Assembly: GCA_022425445.1 (NCBI GenBank)
Contig: JAKMFM010000011.1
Coordinates: 1 to 17,304 of the forward strand
DNA length: 17,304 bases
Reading direction: 5' to 3'
Source: Planktomarina sp.
GTDB taxonomy: Bacteria; Pseudomonadota; Alphaproteobacteria; Rhodobacterales; Rhodobacteraceae
Shown here: piece after piece, positions 6,662-14,255 of the stretch
How positions within the stretch are numbered: the first letter of the stretch is position 1
How the letters are laid out: each line of letters opens with the position of its first letter
Program-made: the position numbers and the translations under genes
Notes under the pieces: generated by a model
Database searches by the model: none
Seen by the model: the letters and a program-made list of their open reading frames with translations, nothing else
Told to the model about the DNA's origin: nothing

Positions 6662-7357
6662 ATGAAGTTTGAACCGCTTGTCGTCCTACCTGACATGATG
6701 TGCGATGCGCGTCTTTTTGCGCCACAAATTGATGGGCTCTCTCATGAACGGGCGGTGATGATTGCACCCGTGCATTTGGGTGAACGGGTCGAAGAGATCG
6801 CCAGCATGATTTTAGACATGACACCGCATCGCTTCGCGCTGTGCGGGCATGCTTTCGGTGGCAATGTTGCTTTGGAGATAATGAGGCGTGCGCCCAATCG
6901 CGTGAGCCGCCTATGTCTGATCGCCACCAATCCCATGGCCGAAACTCCCATTCGGGCGGCTGAGAGGGAGCCGCAGATCATTGCGGCACGCACCGGACGT
7001 TTGGAGCAGGTCATCCGCGAGGAAATTATGCCGGAACTTCTCGTGGAGACGGCATTTAAAGCCCATATTTTTGAGATGATGGTGGATATGGCGCTGTCGC
7101 TTGGACCGGATGTATTTCTGCGCCAATCGCGGGCTTTGCAAAAACGTCGGGACTATCAACGGTCCTTATCCTTAATTAAATGCCCCTGCTTGGTGCTCTG
7201 TGGTGCGGACGATCAGACCACCACGGTCCAAAGGCAAGATTTTATCGCTGAATTGACGGAGCCTGCCAAGCTTGTTGTCATTGAAAATGCCGGGCATGTT
7301 CCAACATTGGAGCAACCCGAGGCGACCATTGCCGCATTGCGTGATTGGCTCAATTGA
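6662..7357 (+). CDS. Alpha/beta hydrolase with Ala at the nucleophile position
   Basis: A 231-residue alpha/beta hydrolase-fold protein. The core is clear: LVVLPDMMCDARLF (oxyanion strand-turn), CLVLCGADDQTTTV with Asp184, and ENAGHVPTLEQP with His212. The nucleophile elbow, however, reads GHAFGG (62-67), so the expected Ser is Ala64, encoded GCT at 6851-6853. TCT would give serine. Relatives known from Rhodobacterales usually have a G-x-S-M-G-G elbow here. The protein is therefore either inactive, non-hydrolytic, or uses another mechanism. The rest of the gene is intact, with no frameshift. The start lacks a recognisable ribosome site, and an in-frame stop eight bases upstream rules out a longer N-terminus. 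It ends six bases from the convergent rsgA stop. Substrate unknown. Confidence 0.85.
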   Translation: MKFEPLVVLPDMMCDARLFAPQIDGLSHERAVMIAPVHLGERVEEIASMILDMTPHRFALCGHAFGGNVALEIMRRAPNRVSRLCLIATNPMAETPIRAAEREPQIIAARTGRLEQVIREEIMPELLVETAFKAHIFEMMVDMALSLGPDVFLRQSRALQKRRDYQRSLSLIKCPCLVLCGADDQTTTVQRQDFIAELTEPAKLVVIENAGHVPTLEQPEATIAALRDWLN

Positions 7358-7363
7358 CGGAAA

Positions 7364-8440
7364 TTATTTCTTTGAGCTGTGTTTTGTAACTGATTTTTCG
7401 GATTTGGGTTTTGCCCGATCGCGCCGCTTTCGGTCGGCCAAGAATTTGGTATTTTCGGTATCTTCCACCACAAGTTTGAGCCACCGTTGCAGGCGGGGCA
7501 CATCAACAGCTCCTGAGGCGATGGCCGCTTGCACGGCGCAACCGGGTTCGGTGTTGTGGGCGCAGTCATTGAAGCGGCAATTTTGTTGCAGCGCGTGCAG
7601 GTCTGCAAAGGTTTCTTCCAAGCCGACCGAGACATCGATCAGTTGAATTTCGCGCATCCCGGGCGTATCCAGAACGGCGCAACCGCTGGGCAGAATATGC
7701 AGTTGCCGCCCGGTGGTGGTGTGGCGACCCTTGTCGTCACTCGCGCGGACATCTTGGGTGGCGATGGCCTCATTGCCAGCCAGAGAATTGGTCAGGGTCG
7801 ATTTTCCCACCCCAGATGAGCCAAGAAAAGCGACGGTTTGCCCGGCGTCGCACCAAGGGCTTAGGAGGCCAATGGCCTCGGGACTGCGGGCGTCCAGGCA
7901 GACTACGGCAATCTGTGGAGAAATACTTTGCGCTTGCTCTGCGAAGGCGCTGGCCTCGCGGGTCATATCGATTTTAGTCAAAACGATCACCGGGGTCACA
8001 CCAGCCTCATGGGCCATAGCAACATAGCGTTCCAGCCGCGCCAGGCTGAAGTCATTATTGCAAGAGGTCACAATAAAAGCCGTGTCGAGATTTGCAGCGA
8101 TGAGCTGTTCTTTGCGATCATGGCCCGGTGCCCGCCGTTTGATCAGGCTTTTACGGCGCAACAATTGACTGTTGCGCGATGCGTTTGCGTCAAAGAGGAG
8201 CCAGTCCCCAACGGTGACGCCATGCAGGCCGGGAATGATCGTGTCGAGATCAACGCCTTTGATGTGGAGCGTGTTGCGATGGACATGTGTGATACGCACC
8301 GGCGGGGTCTGGGAGAGGGTGGCTGAGGTGGTTTGATCGGCAAAATAGTCTGACCATCCCAGCGCACGCAATTGGCCTGCGGCGTCTCTTTGGCCATTTG
8401 GGGCGGTTTGAGATTTGGTTTGCGGATCGTGGCGCAGCAT
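7364..8440 (-). CDS. rsgA: Ribosome small subunit-dependent GTPase A
   Basis: RsgA (YjeQ) is a circularly permuted GTPase that binds the 30S subunit late in assembly and releases RbfA. The 358-residue protein has an N-terminal OB-fold (about 45-100) and then the permuted G motifs: TKID (155-158, G4) precedes the P-loop GSSGVGKST (207-215, G1), the TT switch near 241-243, and DTPG (258-261, G3). The C-terminal zinc module is complete with Cys288, Cys293, His295 and Cys301. A lysine/arginine-rich tail follows, suited to rRNA contact. AGGGA precedes the ATG at 8440. It lies 89 bases downstream of phaZ on the same strand with no clear terminator between, so it may be read from the phaZ promoter. 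It converges on the preceding hydrolase with six bases between stops. Confidence 0.97.
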   Translation of the reverse strand: MLRHDPQTKSQTAPNGQRDAAGQLRALGWSDYFADQTTSATLSQTPPVRITHVHRNTLHIKGVDLDTIIPGLHGVTVGDWLLFDANASRNSQLLRRKSLIKRRAPGHDRKEQLIAANLDTAFIVTSCNNDFSLARLERYVAMAHEAGVTPVIVLTKIDMTREASAFAEQAQSISPQIAVVCLDARSPEAIGLLSPWCDAGQTVAFLGSSGVGKSTLTNSLAGNEAIATQDVRASDDKGRHTTTGRQLHILPSGCAVLDTPGMREIQLIDVSVGLEETFADLHALQQNCRFNDCAHNTEPGCAVQAAIASGAVDVPRLQRWLKLVVEDTENTKFLADRKRRDRAKPKSEKSVTKHSSKK

Positions 8441-8529
8441 GGTTCCCTATGTCCTGAGTGCGCAGCGAACTGGGGCGACTATGCCACGGTTTTGCCCGGC
8501 AGGGCCAGAGCGGATCAGTTGGTGCGGGC

Positions 8530-9789
8530 TCAAGCTTTCGATGGTTTCGACTTTCTGCGCTGTTGCGTGCCGGCGATGAAATCAAGCACCAGGGGGCGGA
8601 TATTATTGCGCCAGCTTTTACCCGCGAAAATCCCATAGTGGCCGGCGCCGGGTTCGAGATGTGAAGCTTTCAAAGATTTCGGCAAGCCAGTGAGAAGGTC
8701 CAGCGCGGCCAAACATTGTCCTGGAGCGGAGATATCATCATTTTCCCCTTCTACCACAATGACGGGAACAGATGTGATTTTCGAGATATCCGCATGAATC
8801 CCTTGCACGTAAAAAGCATTGCGCGCCACTTCACGTTGCTTGAAAATTCGGTGTACTGTTGAGAGGTAAAATTCCGCTGTCATATCCATCACGGCGAGGT
8901 ATTCATCGTAAAAGCGGTTGTGCTTATCATTGTCGCGCGCTTCGCCTTGAGCTGTACGGATGATTTGATCCGTGAAAGCCTTGCTATGGGTGTCGCTGTT
9001 CATGGCCATGAAGCTCATCAATTGCAGCAGCCCCGGATAGACTTTCCGACCGACGCCGGCGTGTTGGAATCCAACTTGTTGGATCATCGTTTCTTCCAAC
9101 TGCCCCATTTGAACGCGATTACCAAAGTCGGTGACGTCGCTTGGATTGGCATCTGGATCAATCGGGCCTCCAATCAAAGTGAGGCTCGCGGGCTGCGCCT
9201 CGGGGGTTGTGGCGGCCAGATAGGCTGTAGCGACAAGCGCAATGGGTCCGGGCTGGCATACAGCTATGACATGGGTGTCCGCTCCAAGCTCCCTTATGAA
9301 TTCTGCGAGGTAGAGTGTGTAGTCTTCCACGTCGAACTTACCGGCGCTGACGGGAATATCGCGGGCATTATGCCAATCCGTGATATAGACTTCACAATCG
9401 GGCAGCAGGCTGCGCACCGTAGAGCGCAGGAGCGTGGCGTAATGTCCACTCATGGGAGCCACCAGGAGGACTTTGCGGTCCCGTGGTGTGCGGCCAGGTA
9501 CCGCGAAATGGATCAAGTCGCCAAAAGGCTTGGCCAATACGGTTTCAACTTCAACCAAATGATCTTTGCCATCTTCGGTTGAGACAAAATCCAAACGCCA
9601 GCCGGGCTTGACCACCATGCGCGCAAAGGCCCGTTCGGTGACTTCCCCCCAAGCCGACATCCATTGAAAAGCTGGGTTTGGAACCATGGAAAACATAGGA
9701 TAAGAGGCCATCGCTTTCGCAGTTGCACCCATCCATTGATTGGTGTTCCGCAGTGTTTCCATCATATCATAAGTGGCCATATAGCGCAT
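8530..9789 (-). CDS. phaZ: Intracellular polyhydroxyalkanoate depolymerase
   Basis: PhaZ hydrolyses stored short-chain PHA inside the cell. The 419-residue protein belongs to the Cys-nucleophile intracellular depolymerase family related to PhaZ1 of Cupriavidus. The lipase-box-like elbow is VCQPGP with Cys178, Asp351 lies in EGENDDIS, and His384 in PGAGHYG. The segment PMSGHYATLLRSTVRSLL (113-130) with ITDWHNARDIP (136-146) is also typical. No signal peptide is seen, in line with cytosolic granules. The start at 9789 has AGGAGA about nine bases upstream; a frame beginning at 9822 would add a non-homologous extension. The tail is rich in Lys and Arg. It is divergent from phaC, sharing a 100-base control region, and is followed by rsgA. 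Confidence 0.95.
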   Translation of the reverse strand: MRYMATYDMMETLRNTNQWMGATAKAMASYPMFSMVPNPAFQWMSAWGEVTERAFARMVVKPGWRLDFVSTEDGKDHLVEVETVLAKPFGDLIHFAVPGRTPRDRKVLLVAPMSGHYATLLRSTVRSLLPDCEVYITDWHNARDIPVSAGKFDVEDYTLYLAEFIRELGADTHVIAVCQPGPIALVATAYLAATTPEAQPASLTLIGGPIDPDANPSDVTDFGNRVQMGQLEETMIQQVGFQHAGVGRKVYPGLLQLMSFMAMNSDTHSKAFTDQIIRTAQGEARDNDKHNRFYDEYLAVMDMTAEFYLSTVHRIFKQREVARNAFYVQGIHADISKITSVPVIVVEGENDDISAPGQCLAALDLLTGLPKSLKASHLEPGAGHYGIFAGKSWRNNIRPLVLDFIAGTQQRRKSKPSKA

Positions 9790-9823
9790 TGACGTTTCTC
9801 TCCTAGCATGGCGGCTATGCAAC

Positions 9824-9829
9824 TTTATA
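9824..9829 (-). promoter_or_regulatory. Candidate -10 box of phaZ
   Basis: On the minus strand TATAAA (9829-9824) lies 35 bases upstream of the phaZ start. The matching -35 is weak (ATGAAA, 17 bases further up), so this is a tentative call. Confidence 0.35.
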
Positions 9830-9831
9830 TT

Positions 9832-9870
9832 TTGATAATTCTAAAGTTTCATTTATGCTGCAACTGCAAA
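9832..9870 (+). promoter_or_regulatory. phaC promoter with PhaR-like operator
   Basis: TTGATA (9832-9837) and TATGCT (9854-9859), 16 bases apart, form a possible phaC promoter. A PhaR-like site CTGC-AACT-GCAA (9858-9869) begins inside the -10 box. As I recall, Paracoccus denitrificans PhaR binds CTGC-N3/4-GCAG; this copy differs by one base. The overlap would let a repressor block RNA polymerase. Confidence 0.5.
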
Positions 9871-9889
9871 CTAGGGGGCTTTTGCCGAC

Positions 9890-11632
9890 ATGACAACTGA
9901 TAACGGCAGCACTGAGCTTGGATTAGAGCGATTGACCGAAAATTTACAACGCGTCGAAGCGTTGACCCAGCGGCTTTTGGCAGCAGTTTCTCATAAAAAG
10001 CCTGTCAGACCCGCGCTTCAGGGGCCGGGCCACGATCTGTTTACCAAGGCCGCAACGGCCTATGTCACTGAGATGATGAGCAACCCATCCCGTATGATCG
10101 AGCAGCAAATTGCCTATTGGGGGCAATCTTTGCAGCATTTCGTCGACAGTCAAAGCGCACCCGCAGATCGCAGATTTTCAGATCCGATGTGGAATGAGCA
10201 CCCTTATTTTAATTTTATTAGACAGCAATATTTGCTCAATACGAAGGCTATGGAAACAGCCGTCGCGCAAATGGATAATCTCGACACGCGTGAGCGGCAA
10301 AAGCTTGATTTCTTTAGTCGACAGATCATGGACATGTTCAGCCCGAGCAATTTTCTTGGCACCAATCCGCAGGCCTTAGCCCGGGCTGTCGAGACCGATG
10401 GGGAAAGCCTCGTGCGTGGGCTGGAAAACCTTGTGCGAGATATTGAGGCCAATAATGGCGATCTCATGGTGACCCTGGCCGATCAAGGCGCTTTTGATGT
10501 TGGCAGCAATATCGCGACGACACCGGGTAAAGTCGTGTTTCGCAATCACCTGTTTGAGTTGATTCAATATAGCCCAACCACGCAAACAGTGCAGGAGGTG
10601 CCTTTGGTCATCTTCCCGCCTTGGATCAACAAATTTTACATTATGGATCTACGGCCAGAGAATAGTTTGGTGAAATGGATCGTCGAGCAAGGCTTCACGC
10701 TTTTTGTAGTCAGCTGGATCAATCCAGATGCGTCTATGCGTGATACTGGTGTCGATACCTATATTGAAGATGGTTTTATAGCTGCCATTGAGCAGGTTAA
10801 AAAGTTTTGCGATGTGCCGCATGTCAATGCCACGGGCTATTGTATCGGCGGAACAACCCTGTCTCTGACCTTGGCGCTTTTGGCGCAGCGTGGCGACACA
10901 TCAGTGAAATCCGCCACCCTTTTCACCACTCTGACAGACTTTTCCGACCAGGGAGAGATGTCCGTGTTTTTGGATGATGATTTCGTGGATGGAATCGCGG
11001 CTGAGGTGGAGGAGAATGGTATCTTAGACAAATTTTTTATGTCGCGAACATTTTCCTTCTTGCGCTCAAATGATTTGATTTATGGTCCCGCCATTCGTCA
11101 TTATATGATGGGGGAGACGCCTCCAGCCTTTGATCTTCTGTATTGGAATGGCGATGGCACCAATCTGCCGGGACGTATGGCGATTGAGTATCTGCGCGGG
11201 CTTTGTCAAAGGAATCAATTCGCCGACGGTGGGTTTGAGGTCTGCGGCGCGCGGTTGCATTTGAGCGATATTGGTGTGCCAGTCTGTGCTGTGGCCTGTG
11301 AGACCGATCATATTGCCGCCTGGGCACAATCCTACCGGGGCGTTCAGCAAATGGCTGGCGCCGATCGCCACTTCATCTTGGCTGAATCTGGACATGTCGC
11401 GGGCATTATCAATCCGCCGCAGCGCAATAAATATGGCTTTTATACTCAAAAGTCATTGGTCGAGAGCCCAGAAGATTGGCAATCTTCGGCTGCTTACACC
11501 GCAGGAAGTTGGTGGCCTGCCTGGAAGGAGTGGTTAATGCTGCATAGCGGCAAGAGCATCGAGCCGCGCAAGCCAAAATCTCCTAAAGAACTGAAATTAG
11601 CTAATGCACCCGGGCGATATGTATTGAAATAA
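9890..11632 (+). CDS. phaC: Class I polyhydroxyalkanoate synthase
   Basis: PhaC polymerises (R)-3-hydroxyacyl-CoA into polyester on the granule surface. At 580 residues it fits class I synthases, which act without PhaE or a granule-bound PhaR subunit. The N-terminal domain (about 1-210) includes HPYFNFIRQQYLL and the NFLGTNPQAL segment. The catalytic alpha/beta hydrolase domain holds Cys318 in the GYCIGG box (316-321), Asp473 in ETDHIAAW and His502 in SGHVAGIINPP. PPWINKFYIMDL (243-254) is the strongly conserved entry to that domain. The best ribosome site is AGGGGG, 11 bases before the ATG, a little far. The gene is first of phaC-phaP-phaR, with a PhaR-like site over its promoter. Class I enzymes normally make short-chain polymer such as PHB; no beta-ketothiolase or acetoacetyl-CoA reductase gene is in the window. 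Confidence 0.98.
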   Translation: MTTDNGSTELGLERLTENLQRVEALTQRLLAAVSHKKPVRPALQGPGHDLFTKAATAYVTEMMSNPSRMIEQQIAYWGQSLQHFVDSQSAPADRRFSDPMWNEHPYFNFIRQQYLLNTKAMETAVAQMDNLDTRERQKLDFFSRQIMDMFSPSNFLGTNPQALARAVETDGESLVRGLENLVRDIEANNGDLMVTLADQGAFDVGSNIATTPGKVVFRNHLFELIQYSPTTQTVQEVPLVIFPPWINKFYIMDLRPENSLVKWIVEQGFTLFVVSWINPDASMRDTGVDTYIEDGFIAAIEQVKKFCDVPHVNATGYCIGGTTLSLTLALLAQRGDTSVKSATLFTTLTDFSDQGEMSVFLDDDFVDGIAAEVEENGILDKFFMSRTFSFLRSNDLIYGPAIRHYMMGETPPAFDLLYWNGDGTNLPGRMAIEYLRGLCQRNQFADGGFEVCGARLHLSDIGVPVCAVACETDHIAAWAQSYRGVQQMAGADRHFILAESGHVAGIINPPQRNKYGFYTQKSLVESPEDWQSSAAYTAGSWWPAWKEWLMLHSGKSIEPRKPKSPKELKLANAPGRYVLK

Positions 11633-11652
11633 ATTATGCTGCAATGCAGAAT
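11624..11652 (+). promoter_or_regulatory. phaP promoter with perfect PhaR-like operator
   Basis: CTGC-AAT-GCAG at 11639-11649 is an exact CTGC-N3-GCAG inverted repeat, six bases after the phaC stop. It shares TTATGCTGCAA with the site before phaC. It lies between a possible -35 TTGAAA (11624-11629) and -10 CAGAAT (11647-11652), 17 bases apart. A TATACT at 11652-11657 is an alternative -10. Confidence 0.55.
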
Positions 11653-11721
11653 ATACTTGCAATGCCGCGACGCAGCATTTATGGAGGTTCTAGAGAGACA
11701 CCATGCTTGAGGATTAAGCAA

Positions 11722-12144
11722 ATGACAAAGACACCTGATTACACCGCGATGTTCAAAGACATGATGGGTAAATTCCCTGTAGATATGTCTGCTTTTGAAG
11801 ATGCCTATAAAGCGCAAGTGGCTTTTGGCGAAAAAATGTCTGCTGTGGCTTTGGAAGCTGCGATGAAATCGGCCGAGATTTCTTCCGCCTGGACAAAGGC
11901 TTCTTTGGAAAAAGTAGCGGACTTGTCAAAAGGCACCGCAGATCCAGCCGCTGCCGCCCAAACATTGACAGATTTTGCATCTGCTTCCGCTGAAATGGCT
12001 GCTGAAAATATGGCTGCGATGGCCGGTGTTGCGAAAAAAGTGCAACTCGACTCCGCTGAGTTGATGATGGCTGCTGGTAAAGAAGTCAGCGCTGAAGCAG
12101 CTGCTGCTGTGAAAAAAGCCGGCAAAGCTGCAAAAGCTGCCTAA
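11722..12144 (+). CDS. phaP: Phasin, PHA granule-associated protein
   Basis: Phasins are abundant amphipathic proteins that coat PHA granules and set their size and number. This 140-residue protein starts MTKTPDYTAMFKDMMGKFPVD, the usual rhodobacterial phasin opening. It continues as almost uninterrupted alanine-rich amphipathic helix, with the family-typical DFASASAEMAAENMAAMAGVAKKVQ segment in two parts around residues 87-111, and ends in an Ala/Lys-rich tail. No catalytic motif is expected. I chose the ATG at 11722 because GAGGA lies eight bases upstream. A frame from 11644 runs through the operator and is not credible. The 90-base gap from phaC holds the promoter and operator plus two tiny reading frames, and a strong terminator follows, so phaP can be made alone in high amount. 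Confidence 0.95.
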   Translation: MTKTPDYTAMFKDMMGKFPVDMSAFEDAYKAQVAFGEKMSAVALEAAMKSAEISSAWTKASLEKVADLSKGTADPAAAAQTLTDFASASAEMAAENMAAMAGVAKKVQLDSAELMMAAGKEVSAEAAAAVKKAGKAAKAA

Positions 12145-12202
12145 TTGAAGACGAAAATTCAGGTTTATCAGTCCTCCCAAAGTTAGATGAACCGGTATTG
12201 AA

Positions 12203-12233
12203 GGGTGCAGCACATGCTGCGCCCTTTCTTTTT
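12203..12233 (+). terminator. Strong intrinsic terminator of phaP
   Basis: GGGTGCAGCA (12203-12212) pairs with TGCTGCGCCC (12215-12224) along the full length with one G-U pair, and TTTCTTTTT (12225-12233) follows at once. This is the clearest intrinsic terminator in the window and uncouples phaP from phaR. Confidence 0.9.
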
Positions 12234-12236
12234 GTG

Positions 12237-12248
12237 CTGCGTTTGCAT
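12237..12248 (+). promoter_or_regulatory. PhaR-like operator upstream of phaR
   Basis: CTGC-GTTT-GCAT is one base from CTGC-N4-GCAG and lies 53 bases before the phaR start, just after the phaP terminator. It suggests autorepression. No clear -35/-10 pair was found beside it. Confidence 0.45.
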
Positions 12249-12301
12249 AGCATTGCCGCAGTGCCGCGCAAAGGCGGTGAGTCGCTGCAAAGGGCTGGGA
12301 T

Positions 12302-12850
12302 ATGAGCAAAAAAACACAACCGCTTCTGATTAAGCGTTATGCGAGTCGGCGTTTATACAACACCGAATCTAGCGATTATGTGACTTTGGATGATATCGCC
12401 GGCTTCATTCGCGGGGGGCGCGAGGTGCAAATCATCGACCTTAAGTCGGGCGATGATCTGACGCGGCAATATTTGCTGCAAATCATTGCCGAGCATGAAA
12501 GCCGTGGTGAAAATGTTTTACCGGTGGATGTGCTGACCGATTTGGTGCGTTCCTATGCGTCACAAGCCACATCGGTTGTGCCACAATTTCTTGCGGCCAG
12601 CTTTGAAATGCTGCGCGATGGGCAATCCAAAGCAATGGAAAATCTCACAGTGGTCAATCCAATGGCAGCCATGCCAGGCTTTGAGATGATGAAGGCGCAG
12701 CAAGAAGCATTTATGAAGGCCATGACCGGCGGCCTGTCGGGCTCAACTCCGGCCAGCCATGCAGAGCAGACCGCCAGTGAGAGCGCCGACGAGCTGAATG
12801 ACATCAAATCACAATTGGCCGAGCTGCAAGAGAAATTGTCGAAATTATAA
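12302..12850 (+). CDS. phaR: Polyhydroxyalkanoate synthesis repressor PhaR
   Basis: PhaR represses phasin and PHA genes and is relieved when it binds nascent PHA granules. The 182-residue protein has the PhaR N-terminal DNA-binding domain: IKRYASRRLYNTESSDYVTL (residues 10-29) is the family signature, followed by DDIAGFIRGGREVQIIDLKSG. The accumulation-regulator domain follows (about 55-110), with QYLLQIIAEHES and VLTDLVRSYA. The C-terminal part is Met- and Ala-rich (MMKAQQEAFMKAM), suited to granule binding, and ends in a short coiled-coil-like helix. AAGGG seven bases before the ATG supports the start. The three CTGC-N3/4-GCAN sites upstream of phaC, phaP and phaR are its likely targets. 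This PhaR is the regulator and not the synthase subunit of Bacillus that shares the name. Confidence 0.96.
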   Translation: MSKKTQPLLIKRYASRRLYNTESSDYVTLDDIAGFIRGGREVQIIDLKSGDDLTRQYLLQIIAEHESRGENVLPVDVLTDLVRSYASQATSVVPQFLAASFEMLRDGQSKAMENLTVVNPMAAMPGFEMMKAQQEAFMKAMTGGLSGSTPASHAEQTASESADELNDIKSQLAELQEKLSKL

Positions 12851-12856
12851 GGCTAT

Positions 12857-12880
12857 ATCGGGCGGAAGACTCCGCCCGAT
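12857..12880. terminator. Perfect hairpin between convergent phaR and aminotransferase genes
   Basis: ATCGGGCGGA (12857-12866) and TCCGCCCGAT (12871-12880) form a perfect 10-bp stem with an AGAC loop, six bases past the phaR stop and seven before the end of the opposing aminotransferase gene. No T-run follows on either strand, so it may be a bidirectional stop of lower efficiency or an RNA 3'-end stabiliser. Confidence 0.65.
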
Positions 12881-12887
12881 GCCGGTA

Positions 12888-14255
12888 CTAGGCCACTTCA
12901 CTGAACACTTTTTTCAAAGAAGCTTCCAACTTTTCAAACATCTCATCGATATGGCTCTCGGTAAAGATGAACGACGGGCACAGCACGATAGATTGTCCCA
13001 AAGGCCGACAAATCAACCCGTGATCGGTACAGGTGTTCGCTATTCGCTCACTGACAGACAACTCTGCGGCGAAGGGAGTTTTGCTGTCTTTGTCTTGCAC
13101 TGCCTCCAAAGCGCCCATCAAGCCCTTGCCTCTTGCCTCACCGATATTTGGGTTTTCAAGGAGCCTTTGCATATGAGCTTCGAAATAGGGGGTCAGGCGG
13201 CGCACATTCTCAGCAAGCCCTTCATTCATGATGACATCAATAGCTTTCAGCGCAATTGCCGAGCCAACTGGATGGCCAGATGCTGTGAACCCATGCGGGA
13301 ATTCCTCAATCGCTTCCGAAGCCGCTTGCAAACGCTGGGTCAATTGTGGGCCAAGAATGACCGCCCCCATCGGGAAATATCCAGCTGTGAGGTTTTTGGA
13401 GCTGATGATGGCATCCGGAACAAACCCATAGGCCTCGCAACCCCAGGTATGGCCGGTGCGACCGAAACCGCAAATGACCTCATCGGATATCAACGGGATG
13501 CCATATTTTTTCAAAATGGGTTGTAATGCCTGAAAATAGCCTTCCGGCGGTGGAATGACCCCGCCCGCGCCCAGCACGGGCTCTGCAAAGAAACCGGCAA
13601 TGGTGTCTGCGCCCTCGCGGACGATCATGTCTTCCAATTCCGCCGCGAGCCGGGCGGTGAATTGGGCCTCTGTCTCGCCTGGCTGGCCTTCTCGCCAATA
13701 ATGCGGACAGGTCAAATGCAAAAAGCCCGGCAATGGGAGGCCAAAGACAGAGTTATAGGGCTTTCCGGTCATCGAGGCTGAAACCGCTGTGACCCCGTGG
13801 TAGGCATTTTTGCGCGTAATAATTTTGCGCCTCTGATCATGGCCCTCGGATCCGTGTAAAAACCACAGCATTTTGACCATCGTGTCATTGGCTTCGGAGC
13901 CAGAGTTGGTGTAAAATACTTTGCCGCTCTCAAAGGGTGAGACTTCAACCAGCTTTTCGGACAGCATCACAGTCTGATCCGACATCCGACCAAAAAAGGC
14001 GTGATAGCCAGGAAAGCGATCATATTGATCTTTGGCAGCCTGCGCGAGACCGGCGTGATCAAATCCGGCCACCATATTCCAAAGGCCCGAGTTGGCATCC
14101 AAAAATTGTCGGCCATGCACGTCGAAAACATAGGGACCGCTCCCATGGGTGAGCACAGTTGCGCCGCGATTTTCAATCGTCGGCAGATCGGTGAAGCCGT
14201 AGAAGGAATGGGCGTCTGCCCGTGCTTCCCAGCTGTTGGGGGATTGGTCTTTCAT
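12888..14255 (-). CDS. Class III PLP-dependent aminotransferase (amine/omega-amino acid:pyruvate type)
   Basis: A 455-residue fold-type I, class III aminotransferase that moves an amino group between an omega-amino compound and pyruvate or another keto acid. Landmarks are NSGSEAND (117-124), AYHG (151-154), SDEVICGFGRTG (257-268) with Asp258 for the pyridine nitrogen, and IISSKNLTAGY with Lys287 as the Schiff-base lysine. TASGHPVGSA and, late, ICRPLGQSIVLCPSF follow; the Arg in the last is placed to bind a carboxylate. Neighbours point to a diamine such as putrescine or a product such as GABA as substrate, but relatives also use taurine, beta-alanine or phenylethylamine, so I leave the symbol blank. 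AAGG seven bases before the ATG supports the start. A 197-base gap separates it from the upstream oxidoreductase gene; it may still belong to that operon. Confidence 0.93.
   Translation of the reverse strand: MKDQSPNSWEARADAHSFYGFTDLPTIENRGATVLTHGSGPYVFDVHGRQFLDANSGLWNMVAGFDHAGLAQAAKDQYDRFPGYHAFFGRMSDQTVMLSEKLVEVSPFESGKVFYTNSGSEANDTMVKMLWFLHGSEGHDQRRKIITRKNAYHGVTAVSASMTGKPYNSVFGLPLPGFLHLTCPHYWREGQPGETEAQFTARLAAELEDMIVREGADTIAGFFAEPVLGAGGVIPPPEGYFQALQPILKKYGIPLISDEVICGFGRTGHTWGCEAYGFVPDAIISSKNLTAGYFPMGAVILGPQLTQRLQAASEAIEEFPHGFTASGHPVGSAIALKAIDVIMNEGLAENVRRLTPYFEAHMQRLLENPNIGEARGKGLMGALEAVQDKDSKTPFAAELSVSERIANTCTDHGLICRPLGQSIVLCPSFIFTESHIDEMFEKLEASLKKVFSEVA

Noticed and set aside
8502..8517. 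GCCC-GGCA-GGGC between phaZ and rsgA as a terminator
   Set aside because: The stem is only four pairs, and on the minus strand it is followed by AAAA and not T, so it would not stop phaZ-rsgA transcription.
12207..12220. GCAGCA/TGCTGC in the phaP terminator as a further PhaR operator
   Set aside because: The half-sites are in the everted order (GCAG...CTGC) relative to CTGC-N3/4-GCAG, and the terminator stem with its T-run fully explains the repeat.
12798..13526. A 242-codon plus-strand frame overlapping the end of phaR
   Set aside because: It runs antisense through the aminotransferase C-terminus and across the convergent hairpin; no motif or start signal supports it.
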